In this document: piece by piece, positions 1 through 8,526 of the stretch
Layout: every line of letters starts with the position of its first letter
Position numbering within the stretch: position 1 is the stretch's first letter
Source of the DNA: Caballeronia calidae
GTDB taxonomy: Bacteria; Pseudomonadota; Gammaproteobacteria; Burkholderiales; Burkholderiaceae
DNA: 34,140 bases
Assembly: GCF_900044055.2 (NCBI RefSeq)
Contig: NZ_FCOX02000068.1
Coordinates: 1-34,140, forward strand
Direction of reading: 5' to 3'
Program-made: the position numbers and the translations under genes
The notes under the pieces: model-generated
The model's input: the letters and a program-made list of their open reading frames with translations, nothing else
Databases searched by the model: none
Told to the model about the DNA's origin: nothing

Positions 1-33
1 GTCCAGTTTTCGCGCATCAGTTTTCGTATTCAT
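1..33 (-). CDS. Possible start of a gene running off the left edge
   Basis: An ATG at 33 on the minus strand opens a frame of 11 codons (MNTKTDARKLD) that leaves the window. An AGAGAAG-like ribosome binding site lies just upstream, and the stop codon of the broken dehydrogenase at 40-42 falls within this upstream stretch, so translation could be coupled. Too little is present to name a product. Chance is a real alternative. Confidence 0.25.
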   Translation of the reverse strand, partial: MNTKTDARKLD

Positions 34-39
34 ACTTCT

Positions 40-789
40 CTAACGCACGAGGCAGTATTTGGTGCACCGGTCAGTAATTGATTGTGATTTCGGGAACACT
101 ACCTTCTTCGCCGAACTCAAAGTAGCTTCCGCAGAGGTTGGCATGTTACTGAACCTCGGCATTCCCGTCGTAGCGATGTAGCGCAGGAGCACCGAGAAAC
201 TCCAACTCGGATGGAGCGCACAATCCAAGACATTTTGGCGCGTCATGCGCATGGGGACGGTAAAGCCGTTCCGCTCGTTGTATTCGCGGTTTGTATCCGT
301 AATGGAATCCACCGTGACAACAAGTGCTTCGAAGCCGGCAGCCTTGGCGCGTCCGATGAGTTTTTCAGTATGAGACCATTCCGGCACTACATAGAGCTGG
401 AACCACAGCCGTCCGCCAGCTTCGGCCCCGATCCTCTCGATTGACGTAATAGAGCCTGTCGATAAAGTAAACGGTATACCGAAATCCCGGGCCGCCTGGG
501 CCAACGCGATCTCTCCGTCAAACCATAGGAGGCCCGCGGAACCCGTGGGAGCAACGACCATGGGCAGGCGCGATTGCACGCCAAAAAGGTCGACAGTGAG
601 ATTTCGTTGTGCGACATCTCGAACTACCCGGGGCTGCAGCAGGATGTCATCGAACGCTGCGATATTGCCTCGCATGCTAATTTCATCTTCCACACCGCGA
701 TCGATATATTCGAACAGGCCGCGCGGCAGTTTTCTCTTGGCGGCCGCGCGCAGATCTGAGACGTTGAGACATTTGGCGAGGCTGGGCAT
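40..789 (-). pseudogene. FMN-dependent alpha-hydroxy-acid dehydrogenase (lactate/mandelate/glycolate oxidase family), C-terminal part missing
   Basis: The intact family oxidises a 2-hydroxy acid to a 2-oxo acid on an FMN TIM barrel. The first ~210 residues match well: LFEYIDRG (FMN/substrate Tyr region), APTGSAGLLWFDGE, FTLSTGSITS, WFQLYV (second active-site Tyr) and VTVDSITDTNREYN (Asp). After FSNMP, about residue 213, the sequence stops resembling the family and ends at residue 249, whereas members are usually 350-400 residues. The later Lys and the catalytic His/Arg pair are absent, so an active enzyme is not expected. The start at 789 is chosen because GGAG lies six bases upstream; an ATG at 810 is the alternative. 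From about 76 to 150 another minus frame reads protein-like up to a TGA, which could be the tail of a different gene joined by deletion. It is the last gene of the minus-strand arm. Confidence 0.75.
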
Positions 790-1154
790 TCGGTTCTCCG
801 GGGTCTTCATATCCTGACGATCAGCTTTGAAACCTGCGTGTGTGTGGTTTGCCGACCGCTCAATAAGGAAAGCATTTCGTCTACATCGAATACGCAAAAG
901 GGCCGAGTCTGTTCAGGCTGGGCAGAACCAATCGTGCGAAATTCAACCCGCGTCCGGAGTGACGGAGGCGTCGCGATTCCGGACGTTCCCGAGCGTGAGG
1001 CCGTTGCCAGAACTCGCGAGCTTACGTTTGGGCGGTACAGTGGATGTTCCATGCGGCTGTCTAACGCGTCGGGGCGGCGTTCCCGGTCGCAACCAGAGCA
1101 GGACTCACCAAATAAAGCCTACGCGTTACCAGGTCGAACCATGATGGGCGCCAG
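790..1154. other. Intergenic stretch without a recognisable gene
   Basis: Between the broken dehydrogenase and the MFS gene I see no frame that looks like a protein on either strand and no clear hairpin followed by a T-run. The 365-bp gap is long for genes of one operon, so the dehydrogenase fragment may have its own promoter. Confidence 0.4.
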
Positions 1155-2534
1155 TCAGTCTGCGGCATTGCTAGGTGCGTCCTTTCGATGCGTCGATTGA
1201 CCGGACGTTATTTCTTCTCTCGAAAGGGTCCATGTGGCCAGAGCGCTAATGATAGGCATTGCACCGGCAAGCAGAAACGGCGCGGTGTAGCTCTTTGTCC
1301 AGTCGAACAGATAGCCGGTGATGATGGGTGCTAGCAATCCGGCGACGTTGCCACCGACCATGATGAGCCCAAGCATGCGTCCAATCGAAGGATTGTTAGG
1401 GGACAGGTCGCTCGCAAGTGTCCAGTTGAGCGTGGTCGAAGCATAGTTGAAAGCGGAAACCCACATAATTGCGACGATGATCGGATATCCGTCCGGCAGG
1501 AACGGAACGAACAGGAGCGGCAAACACAGCAACTGCGTGAGGACTGCTGACCTTCGGCGAAGAGTTTTGCGCTGTTCGGCCGGTTTTGAGGAGATCAACC
1601 TGTCACTGATTGCTACAACCGTGAGGCCGCCGATACCGCCCGCGGCATATATCAATCCCGTAATCCAGCCGGCTCCAAACTCCCTCATTCCACGGGCGTC
1701 AACAAGATATAGAGGCAAGAAGGCCAGGAACAAATATACTGTATAGCCAAGGCATGCATTGGTGATTATCAAGCCCCACATAGTTTTCAGTTTCAGGAGT
1801 GACTTGAAAGTTACATGGGGCCGAGCTTGATAGGCACTGGGGTCTCTTCGGGCGCCGGCGCTTTGACTGTCGAGGATGTAAGCCCGCTCGCCTTCATCGA
1901 GCCATCTTGCCTTCGTCGGTTTATCGTAAACGGCGTACCAGACGGCGGCCACGACGAAGCCGACCAAGCCGAGCACAATGAAAGATGCCTCCCACGTATA
2001 CATCCGGATGATATAAGCACAAAACACAGAACCAATTGCCGGGCCGACCAATGCACCCGAGCAGGCCAGGCCAATAAAAAAGCCGCGCTCATTTACAGGC
2101 GACCATTCGCGCGCTATGAAATTTGTTCCCGTGTAGATTGGTGCCTCCCCGAATCCCAGAAGCAACCTGGCGGCAACGAGGAAACCGAATCCGGTTGCGA
2201 GACCAGTGATAGCCGCTGCAATCGACCAGACGACGATCGCGCCAGGCAATAGTAGTTTGGCACCAGCTCGGTCGAATAGCACGCTCGCCGGGAGGAGGAA
2301 CAGAAGATACGACCAGCTAAAAGCGGAGCTTAGAATTCCAAATTCGCCATGGGTAAGCCCGAACGCCCTAATAATATTCGGGCCTGCGATCGAGAAGTTG
2401 ACTCTGTCTGTGTAGCCCAGCGCCAGGACCACCAACAGCCCGACAGCTATTCCATATCGACGATGACCGACCGTCCTGGCGGCTTCGGAGGTTACCGTTG
2501 CGGTGCTTGTCTCTAGCTCGTGTCTATTGCTCAT
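1155..2534 (-). CDS. MFS transporter, anion:cation symporter (ACS) type
   Basis: A 459-residue inner-membrane permease with about 12 hydrophobic segments. The first segment carries GYTDRVNFS, typical of ACS-family carriers such as glucarate, tartrate and phthalate permeases, which take up organic anions with protons. Other family landmarks are LLGFGEAP in helix 4 and the WSPVNERG loop. The start at 2534 is preferred over the longer frame from 2597 because GGAG precedes it by about nine bases and the extra 21 residues are hydrophilic and unlike the family. It lies about 165 bp after the thiamine-diphosphate enzyme on the same strand and probably imports the acid metabolised by the cluster. The exact substrate cannot be read from the sequence. 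Confidence 0.9.
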   Translation of the reverse strand: MSNRHELETSTATVTSEAARTVGHRRYGIAVGLLVVLALGYTDRVNFSIAGPNIIRAFGLTHGEFGILSSAFSWSYLLFLLPASVLFDRAGAKLLLPGAIVVWSIAAAITGLATGFGFLVAARLLLGFGEAPIYTGTNFIAREWSPVNERGFFIGLACSGALVGPAIGSVFCAYIIRMYTWEASFIVLGLVGFVVAAVWYAVYDKPTKARWLDEGERAYILDSQSAGARRDPSAYQARPHVTFKSLLKLKTMWGLIITNACLGYTVYLFLAFLPLYLVDARGMREFGAGWITGLIYAAGGIGGLTVVAISDRLISSKPAEQRKTLRRRSAVLTQLLCLPLLFVPFLPDGYPIIVAIMWVSAFNYASTTLNWTLASDLSPNNPSIGRMLGLIMVGGNVAGLLAPIITGYLFDWTKSYTAPFLLAGAMPIISALATWTLSREEITSGQSTHRKDAPSNAAD

Positions 2535-2699
2535 CGCTGTCTCCTGCCCGTGAAAATCCTTTCGCAGGCTATTTTTGTCGCTTACTGAGGTCCTCAAGGG
2601 CTGTGTGCCATGGGCATACAGCCGCTATGGGTCACCGGGTTTGATACGACTCTTACAGCAGAAAAGGACGAACAGTGCTGACAGCAGGACGTTGAAATC

Positions 2700-4391
2700 C
2701 TACTCGGCGCGCACTGCGGGATTGACCCTGCAATCGAGCACGAGGGGCACTCCGCCATTGTCGCCTAGCCATGCCTCGATGACTTCGAGATCGTCAATAG
2801 TGCGCACAGTTGCCGCGCGCGCGCCCATCGCAATTGCCATTGCCTCGAAGGAAGGACATGGCGTGTTTGCCAGCGTTGTATCAAGGCCCAGATTGGTAAG
2901 TGCATTGACCTCCGCTCCATAGCTCTCGTCGTTGCTGACGACTACGAGGATCGGCAGACGAAGACGTACGATCGATTCCAGGTCGCCCAACGACATCATG
3001 GCGGCCCCATCGCCCACGGGGCAGACAACGAGCTCGCCAGGCCGTCCAATCTGGGCACCGATGGCTGTTCCGAAGCCGAGTCCGATGGAGCCAAAGTCAG
3101 CAGCCTGGATGAGATTTTGCGGCCGTGTTGTGCTGATGTAGCGGATTGCGAAACGCGCCTGTTGTCCGGAGTCAACGCAGAGAATGCGCCCTATGGGAAG
3201 CATGCGGTCAAGCGCTAGCATCATCGTGCGTGGGTCGACGAGCGTTGGCGTGCTTCGGTCGACGATTTCCGCGTCTTTGCGAAAGCTCACAATCGCGTCT
3301 TGCGTTCTCGAGTTGCGATATCCGTCCGACTTGTGACCTCGACGCTCCAGTTCGGATACAAGCGCTTCCGCTACCGCCTTGACATCTCCTTCCACGCCGA
3401 TAGCTGCAGGTAAGAAGCGGCCGATTGCACTAGGATCGGAATCTACCTGAATGATCAGCGCTTTCGGAAACAGCGAGTTCCTGTAGGTGGTCCACGGATT
3501 GAGCCCAGCGCCAAAAGCAAGTACGCAATCTGCCTGCGTGATGAGGTCGGTTGCTACCGAGGTCGAATAGCTTCCACAGACTCCGACGGAGAACGGATCA
3601 TCGCCAAACAGCCCCCGCGCTGGCAGCGAGGTGGCCAGAAGGGCACCGATCTGGCTGGCGAGTTTTTGCAATGTCGGGCCGGCACCAGACAGCATTGCGC
3701 CCCGCCCAGCGATTACTAGCGGTTGCTTGACTGCCCACGTCTCCTGCAGAAAATCCGCAACTTCAGCGATTTTTGCTGGATCTGGTAAAGGCGACGGTTC
3801 TTTCCCTGTGACCACGGGGATTTGCTCCTTGCTCGTGGCCACCTTTTGCAGAAGCAGCCAAATGCCGAGTACGAGCACGACAGGACGACCGCGGGCCAAG
3901 GCCAAGGCTTCTGCTGCATCTCGTGACGCGGCTTCCGGAGTGAGGGGCTTGACGGTTTCGATGCCGATCTCTTTGAGCACCGAGGCTTGTGGGAAGTGCT
4001 TCAGCCAGGTCGGCCCAGTTGCTAACTTTACGACGTCCGGGTCGCGATCATCCTCCTCTGCGCGGCCTGCTCCTGTCAAAACCAGGATTGGGGAGGATGC
4101 GAGATGGGACGTGTAAATTGCGGTAAGGGCGTTAGTGAAACCGGGCCCGCCGGTTACCGCTGCGACTCCGATACGACCGGTAGCGCGCGCGTATCCGTCA
4201 GCCATCGAGACGGCGTGGTTCTCGTGACGTGCAGGGTAATAGACGATGCCCCGTGCTACGGCAGCATTGACGACCGAGGCAATATCTTCACCCAACACAC
4301 CGAATATGCATTCCACTCCGGCCTTGACCAACTGATCGGCTACGAGTTCGTACGCCGGTATGGAGTGCTTGATCTCTTGTGAGGCTACCAT
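2700..4391 (-). CDS. Thiamine-diphosphate-dependent enzyme, acetolactate synthase-like
   Basis: A 563-residue protein of the three-domain ThDP family that includes acetolactate synthase, benzoylformate decarboxylase and 2-hydroxyacyl-CoA lyase. The catalytic glutamate sits in RHENHAVSMADGYAR (Glu57). The ThDP/Mg motif starts with GDGAAMM (about residue 459) and ends 27 residues later with ND rather than the common NN. The middle domain is present (about 190-330), so the length is normal. The reaction is probably cleavage or decarboxylation of a 2-oxo or 2-hydroxyacyl compound. There is no small regulatory subunit beside it, so valine/isoleucine biosynthesis is unlikely and a catabolic role fits. 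It follows the MmgE/PrpD gene by 78 bp on the same strand, consistent with one operon. Substrate unknown. Confidence 0.9.
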   Translation of the reverse strand: MVASQEIKHSIPAYELVADQLVKAGVECIFGVLGEDIASVVNAAVARGIVYYPARHENHAVSMADGYARATGRIGVAAVTGGPGFTNALTAIYTSHLASSPILVLTGAGRAEEDDRDPDVVKLATGPTWLKHFPQASVLKEIGIETVKPLTPEAASRDAAEALALARGRPVVLVLGIWLLLQKVATSKEQIPVVTGKEPSPLPDPAKIAEVADFLQETWAVKQPLVIAGRGAMLSGAGPTLQKLASQIGALLATSLPARGLFGDDPFSVGVCGSYSTSVATDLITQADCVLAFGAGLNPWTTYRNSLFPKALIIQVDSDPSAIGRFLPAAIGVEGDVKAVAEALVSELERRGHKSDGYRNSRTQDAIVSFRKDAEIVDRSTPTLVDPRTMMLALDRMLPIGRILCVDSGQQARFAIRYISTTRPQNLIQAADFGSIGLGFGTAIGAQIGRPGELVVCPVGDGAAMMSLGDLESIVRLRLPILVVVSNDESYGAEVNALTNLGLDTTLANTPCPSFEAMAIAMGARAATVRTIDDLEVIEAWLGDNGGVPLVLDCRVNPAVRAE

Positions 4392-4469
4392 TCATTTTCT
4401 CTCGTAGGCGCTGACACGATGGTTGATGGGATTTCTTTAGAAAGCGGCATGCAATGTTGGGGCTTACTG

Positions 4470-5879
4470 CTATGAAGCAGGAAGGTTGCGAAGCAGCGAT
4501 GTCAGTCCGCTAATGCTGGGGCCATCTTCGAGCCGGAAAATTGCATCGGCGATGCGATCTCGCCATTCTTGCGTTGCGATACCCGAGACCAAGGCATGAA
4601 ATTTGGACTCAATGTCCGCCCGGTGAACGGGGAAGTCTGGCGTTCCAACCGAATCCTGGCGAAACTCTTCGATAAGCTCCCCGTTCTTGAGGTGGACACG
4701 CACAAGTCCCGGAAACCGGTCGGGCAGCCAGCGGTCAAGTGAGGGATCCGATTCAGCCTCCACTCGATCCATTAAAGCAAGGACGGCAGGATCCGCGAGG
4801 TGTTGCTCGGCGAACGCGCCGGGGTCTTTCGTGTCTAGCAGCAGCGCGGCCGCCATGGCATAGGGAAGTGAGTACTGGGCAGACGGAGTTGATTTGGGGC
4901 GATACTGCATGTGGTTTTCGAGCGCGGCGGCGGGAGCACGGACCAATACGCGTTCCACGTCAGTAGGCGCGAAGCTGCGCTGTTTGCGGCAAGCCAACAA
5001 TGCATCAATGGAAGAGTGGAACCATCGACAACAGGCGTGGAGCTTGAAGTTGATTTGATCTATTTCCCACGTTTCCCCCATGCCGCGAGTCAGCCTGGTC
5101 GCGTCCCCAGCTCCCCCAAACAAAGTGATCACGCCATATTGCCCGTGAAGTGCAGCTTTGGGCCCCCGCAGTCCGGCGCTGGCGAGAAGCGCTGCAGTAA
5201 GGCCGCCTTGAGCCGGCAGGCCTGCGTGCAATCGCTTCACGGTGGACTCACCATCACTAGAGAACTGCATAGACCCCGATGCGGTCGAAAGTGCGATGCC
5301 AAAGGTTGATTCGAACCCGGCTGAGTCAAGTTGCATCACATGTGCGGCAGCGGCGCCCGAGCCGAATGTCCCAGCCACGCCAGTCGGGTGAAAACCTCGC
5401 GCAATTGCATTACGAGCGGCCGCCCCGATCCGTCCTTGGGCCTCATACCCAGCTACCAGCGCAGTCAAGAATTGCCTTGGAGTAGCGTTGAGAGCCTCCG
5501 CCACTGACATCGCGGCGGGAATGACGACACTTCCGGGGTGGCTGAGTGACTCATTGTGCATATCATCGAGCGATACGCTGTAAGCAGCGGCCGCATTGAT
5601 GAACGCGGCGTGGGCGCGTGGGACCAGCTGCGTCGATCCGTAGATTGAACTCTCGGGCCTGCCGCCCCAAGCCGCGATCGTGTCTCGCACAGCGCGCGTA
5701 GCGCACTCTCGGGTGCCTAATAGGGCGACCGCGACATGGTCAAGTAGCAGATCCTTCGCACGCTCAATCGTCGCGCGCGGTATGTCATCAAACCTCAGGC
5801 TAGCGAGAAATCCGCAAAGAGCCCGTGTGACGTCAGTCCCTTGAGAAGAGTCGTCGGTTACAAGTTGCTGCGGTTCCAT
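4470..5879 (-). CDS. MmgE/PrpD family protein
   Basis: A 469-residue protein of the family that includes 2-methylcitrate dehydratase PrpD, cis-aconitate decarboxylase and related dehydratases or isomerases of polycarboxylic acids. Family features seen are the N-terminal helical segment LLLDHVAVALLGT, the conserved block SLDDMHNESLSHPGSVVIPA (about 103-122), and HACCRWFHSSIDALL further on. Length is normal. It is the first gene of the minus-strand arm; its ATG at 5879 faces the etf genes across a 0.6 kb regulatory gap. No prpB or prpC lies nearby, so a methylcitrate-cycle role is not supported; a dehydration or decarboxylation step on a di- or tricarboxylic acid is a reasonable guess. Confidence 0.9.
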   Translation of the reverse strand: MEPQQLVTDDSSQGTDVTRALCGFLASLRFDDIPRATIERAKDLLLDHVAVALLGTRECATRAVRDTIAAWGGRPESSIYGSTQLVPRAHAAFINAAAAYSVSLDDMHNESLSHPGSVVIPAAMSVAEALNATPRQFLTALVAGYEAQGRIGAAARNAIARGFHPTGVAGTFGSGAAAAHVMQLDSAGFESTFGIALSTASGSMQFSSDGESTVKRLHAGLPAQGGLTAALLASAGLRGPKAALHGQYGVITLFGGAGDATRLTRGMGETWEIDQINFKLHACCRWFHSSIDALLACRKQRSFAPTDVERVLVRAPAAALENHMQYRPKSTPSAQYSLPYAMAAALLLDTKDPGAFAEQHLADPAVLALMDRVEAESDPSLDRWLPDRFPGLVRVHLKNGELIEEFRQDSVGTPDFPVHRADIESKFHALVSGIATQEWRDRIADAIFRLEDGPSISGLTSLLRNLPAS

Positions 5880-6010
5880 AAGTGCTGATTCTCATAATAT
5901 GCACAGCGATCGACGCGAAGGATGAGCCAGTCACGACTCGCCTTTTGCAGAGCGCCGAAAAACGTGCTGCCTTTGCTCAACCGCGCGAGACAGACGTGTT
6001 TCGTCGACAT

Positions 6011-6022
6011 TTGTTCGAACAA
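6011..6022. promoter_or_regulatory. Palindromic operator candidate 1
   Basis: TTGTTCGAACAA is a perfect 12-bp palindrome 132 bp upstream of the MmgE/PrpD start codon. Its core recurs at 6121-6132. Such paired palindromes in a divergent gap are typical of sites for a dimeric repressor or activator. The GntR protein at 9974-10744 is the nearest candidate regulator, by position only. Confidence 0.5.
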
Positions 6023-6120
6023 TAACGCGATGGCTTGAGGCTGGTCAACCTGTGAGGCACTAGGGAAAGCTCTTACGTAGACGGTTATTACGAGCTTGTC
6101 GCTTGACGAGTGATGCCAAA

Positions 6121-6132
6121 ATGTTCGAACAT
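6121..6132. promoter_or_regulatory. Palindromic operator candidate 2
   Basis: ATGTTCGAACAT is a perfect 12-bp palindrome sharing the ten-base core TGTTCGAACA with the site at 6011. The two centres are 110 bp apart, about 10.5 helical turns, which would suit looping or cooperative binding. It lies about 370 bp upstream of etfB. Confidence 0.5.
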
Positions 6133-6503
6133 GAATGGGAGCTTGTAGAGGATGGCCGTCAGACTTGCTTCTTCATACAGTTGGCCATTGCTGCTACCGA
6201 ACTGCGTGCGTTTCGATCTATGTGAGGGCCGACTCGTGCGCGAACTCGCTCGTCGAGGTTCGGCCTTCAGCCGCGCCGAGGTCCCGCGGATTGACCTCGC
6301 GCATGCCGGCCGGGCGAGGCTGTCGCTTGAACCTCCCAGCAGTCAAGTGCGCACGGGCCGAGGGGATCGGTAATCGGGAATCACGCTGGCGAACTTCACG
6401 TTTGAACATTCAACTTAATGTGTGGAATGCCACCCTTTATCGAAAGCACGGAGCAATGTTGGACGAAGAGGGTGGTTCACTTACAAACGAAAACGGAGAT
6501 TTG

Positions 6504-7253
6504 ATGAAGGTTCTAGTGCCTGTGAAGCGCGTCGTCGATCACAACGTGAAGGTACGCGTGAAGTCCGACGGTTCCGGGGTCGACATATGCAATGTGAAGA
6601 TGTCAATGAATCCATTCGACGAGATCGCTGTAGAGGAAGCCGTGCGGCTCAAGGAATCGGGCGTTGCTACCGAAGTTGTGGCCGTTTCTTGCGGTGTGGA
6701 TCTAGCGCAGGAGACATTGCGCACCGCTTTGGCTATCGGTGCGGATCGCGGTGTGCTGATCCGCAGCGATGCGGAGCTCCAGCCTTTGGCGGTGGCGAAA
6801 CTGCTTCAAGCTCTGGTTGAAAAGGAGCGGCCGTCCTTGGTCATCCTGGGCAAGCAGGCTGTCGACGACGACTCGAACCAGACTGGACAGATGCTCGCGG
6901 CGTTATCGAAGATGCCGCAAGCGACGTTTGCATCCAGCCTTTTGGTCGACGAAGGCTGCGCGTTGATATCCCGGGAGATCGACGGCGGATCAGAAACGCT
7001 GTCGTTGTCGCTGCCCGCTGTGGTAACCGCAGACCTCCGCCTCAACGAGCCGCGCTACGTGACGTTGCCAAGAATCATGAAGGCCAAGAAAAAGCCTGTC
7101 GACGTTATCCACGCGGAAGCGCTAAGCGTAGACGTTGCACCGCGGCTTAAAACGCTAAAGGTCGTTGAGCCGCCCATGCGCGCGGCGGGTGTCAAGGTCG
7201 AGGATGTCAGTGTCTTGGTTGACAAGCTCAGAAACGAAGCGAAAGTGATCTAA
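6504..7253 (+). CDS. etfB: Electron transfer flavoprotein beta subunit
   Basis: Forms the soluble ETF heterodimer with the next gene product, taking electrons from flavin dehydrogenases and passing them on, usually to ETF-ubiquinone oxidoreductase. The 249 residues match the family length and open with MKVLVPVKRVVDHNVKVRV. NPFDEIAVEEAVRLKE, the nucleotide-binding stretch ILGKQAVDDDSNQTGQM and the late RLNEPRYVTLPRIMKAKKK are ETF-beta signatures. The start at 6504 has GGAG six bases upstream and matches homologues; the frame continues upstream to 6135 but that part is not ETF-like. etfA follows 12 bp after the stop. This seems a dedicated copy inside a catabolic locus, since no acyl-CoA dehydrogenase or ETF-QO gene is adjacent; the partner dehydrogenase may be encoded elsewhere. 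Confidence 0.95.
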   Translation: MKVLVPVKRVVDHNVKVRVKSDGSGVDICNVKMSMNPFDEIAVEEAVRLKESGVATEVVAVSCGVDLAQETLRTALAIGADRGVLIRSDAELQPLAVAKLLQALVEKERPSLVILGKQAVDDDSNQTGQMLAALSKMPQATFASSLLVDEGCALISREIDGGSETLSLSLPAVVTADLRLNEPRYVTLPRIMKAKKKPVDVIHAEALSVDVAPRLKTLKVVEPPMRAAGVKVEDVSVLVDKLRNEAKVI

Positions 7254-7265
7254 CGGGGAATGCGA

Positions 7266-8222
7266 ATGGCGACGAGCCTGGTGATTGCAGAACATGACAA
7301 TCGGATTGTTAATCCAGCGACGCTTCACGCGATTGGCGCGGCAAAAAAGATTTCTGCGGATGTGCACGTATTGATAGCGGGATCGAACGCGCGCCCGTCT
7401 GCTGAGATGGCTTCGAGGATCGCGGGTGTGACTAAGATCCTTCTTGCAGATGCGCCTCAACTTGATGCGGGGCTAGCGGAGGGTATTGCAGCGACTATTG
7501 CGACGATTGCATCGCGGTATTCACATATTTTGGCTGCTGCGACGGCGTTTGGTAAAAATGTGCTGCCGCGCGTCGCTGCGACACTCGACGTCGCGCAGAT
7601 CAGTGACATTACCGGGGTAGTCAGCGACGACACATTCGAACGGCCGATCTACGCCGGTAATGCGATCGCGACCGTTCAGTCTTTGGACGCCATCAAGGTC
7701 ATCACGGTACGCACGACGGCTTTCGATCCAGCGGCGACACAAGACTGCGCTGCACCGATAGACGTCATCGATGCAGCGCCGGATTGCGGAACCTCTCGAC
7801 TCGTTATGCGGGAGTTGACGGAAAGCCACAGGCCCGAATTGACAGGCGCAGGCGCGATCGTAGCCGGTGGGCGCGGGCTTGGCAGCGCCGAAAACTACGC
7901 GAAAGTGCTTGAGCCTTTGGCCGATACGCTTGGAGCGGCGCTCGGAGCATCTCGCGCGGCGGTCGACGCGGGCTTTGTGCCGAACGACTATCAAGTGGGC
8001 CAGACCGGGAAGATTGTGGCGCCGCAGCTATACATCGCAGTAGGCATTTCCGGTGCAATCCAACACCTAGCGGGGATGAATGGCTCCAAGGTTATCGTCG
8101 CGATCAACAATGACCCGGAGGCGCCGATATTCAGCGTAGCGGATTATGGTGTGGTTGGCGATTTGTTCAGCGTCGTGCCGGAGTTGACTAACGTGCTCGC
8201 ACTGCCGCCTGATTATCTATGA
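7266..8222 (+). CDS. etfA: Electron transfer flavoprotein alpha subunit
   Basis: Carries the FAD of ETF. The 318-residue protein has the N-terminal ETF fold (VIAEHDN at the start) and the C-terminal FAD domain with AIVAGGRGLGSAENY, the flavin-binding VGQTGKIVAPQLYIAVGISG, IQHLAGM, and VAINNDPEAPIFSVADYGVV. All key elements are intact and the length is normal. The start at 7266 is chosen because GGGGA lies six bases upstream; the frame also has an ATG two codons earlier at 7260. It is transcribed with etfB, and the lactonase gene follows after a 300-bp gap. Confidence 0.95.
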   Translation: MATSLVIAEHDNRIVNPATLHAIGAAKKISADVHVLIAGSNARPSAEMASRIAGVTKILLADAPQLDAGLAEGIAATIATIASRYSHILAAATAFGKNVLPRVAATLDVAQISDITGVVSDDTFERPIYAGNAIATVQSLDAIKVITVRTTAFDPAATQDCAAPIDVIDAAPDCGTSRLVMRELTESHRPELTGAGAIVAGGRGLGSAENYAKVLEPLADTLGAALGASRAAVDAGFVPNDYQVGQTGKIVAPQLYIAVGISGAIQHLAGMNGSKVIVAINNDPEAPIFSVADYGVVGDLFSVVPELTNVLALPPDYL

Positions 8223-8526
8223 GCCAGCCGGCATCGGCTACGTCCGCCCCAACGACATGCAGACATCTAGCCGAAAGCCATGACTGTCCCCATAGACCCT
8301 ATCTGTCGCCGTTCCTGCACGTTCGGCGGGGTTGCTTTCGTGCTTTCGTGTCGAAGATGCACGAGAGCTCATTGAGCTGGACTGGCCTATCGACGAGACG
8401 GACGTGGCGCGCGGAATGTAATCGCGGATGACTTTCTGCTTCAAGGGCTTGTTCGGTGTTGCATCGCACTTCTCGCTTTTGCCACAGCTCGTGGAACCAT
8501 ATTTACCGACATGGGAAAATAAGTAT

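Larger units (their letters stand above)
5880..6503. promoter_or_regulatory. Divergent promoter region between the MmgE/PrpD arm and etfBA
   Basis: This gap separates two divergently transcribed arms of the catabolic locus and should hold both promoters. A frame from 6135 runs into etfB but its N-terminal 123 residues look non-coding. Three inverted repeats stand out: 6011-6022, 6121-6132 and a looser one, TTGAA-CA-TTCAA, at 6402-6413. I could not pick a convincing -35/-10 pair. Confidence 0.55.

Noticed and set aside
2700..4391. Housekeeping acetolactate synthase (ilvB/ilvI)
   Set aside because: No small subunit gene beside it and the neighbours are catabolic; the ThDP motif ends ND rather than NN.
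4470..5879. prpD of the methylcitrate cycle
   Set aside because: No prpB, prpC or acnM gene nearby; the family is broad.
6135..6503. 123-residue N-terminal extension in frame with etfB
   Set aside because: Unlike any ETF beta N-terminus, overlaps the operator region, and a good ribosome site with the family start lies at 6504.
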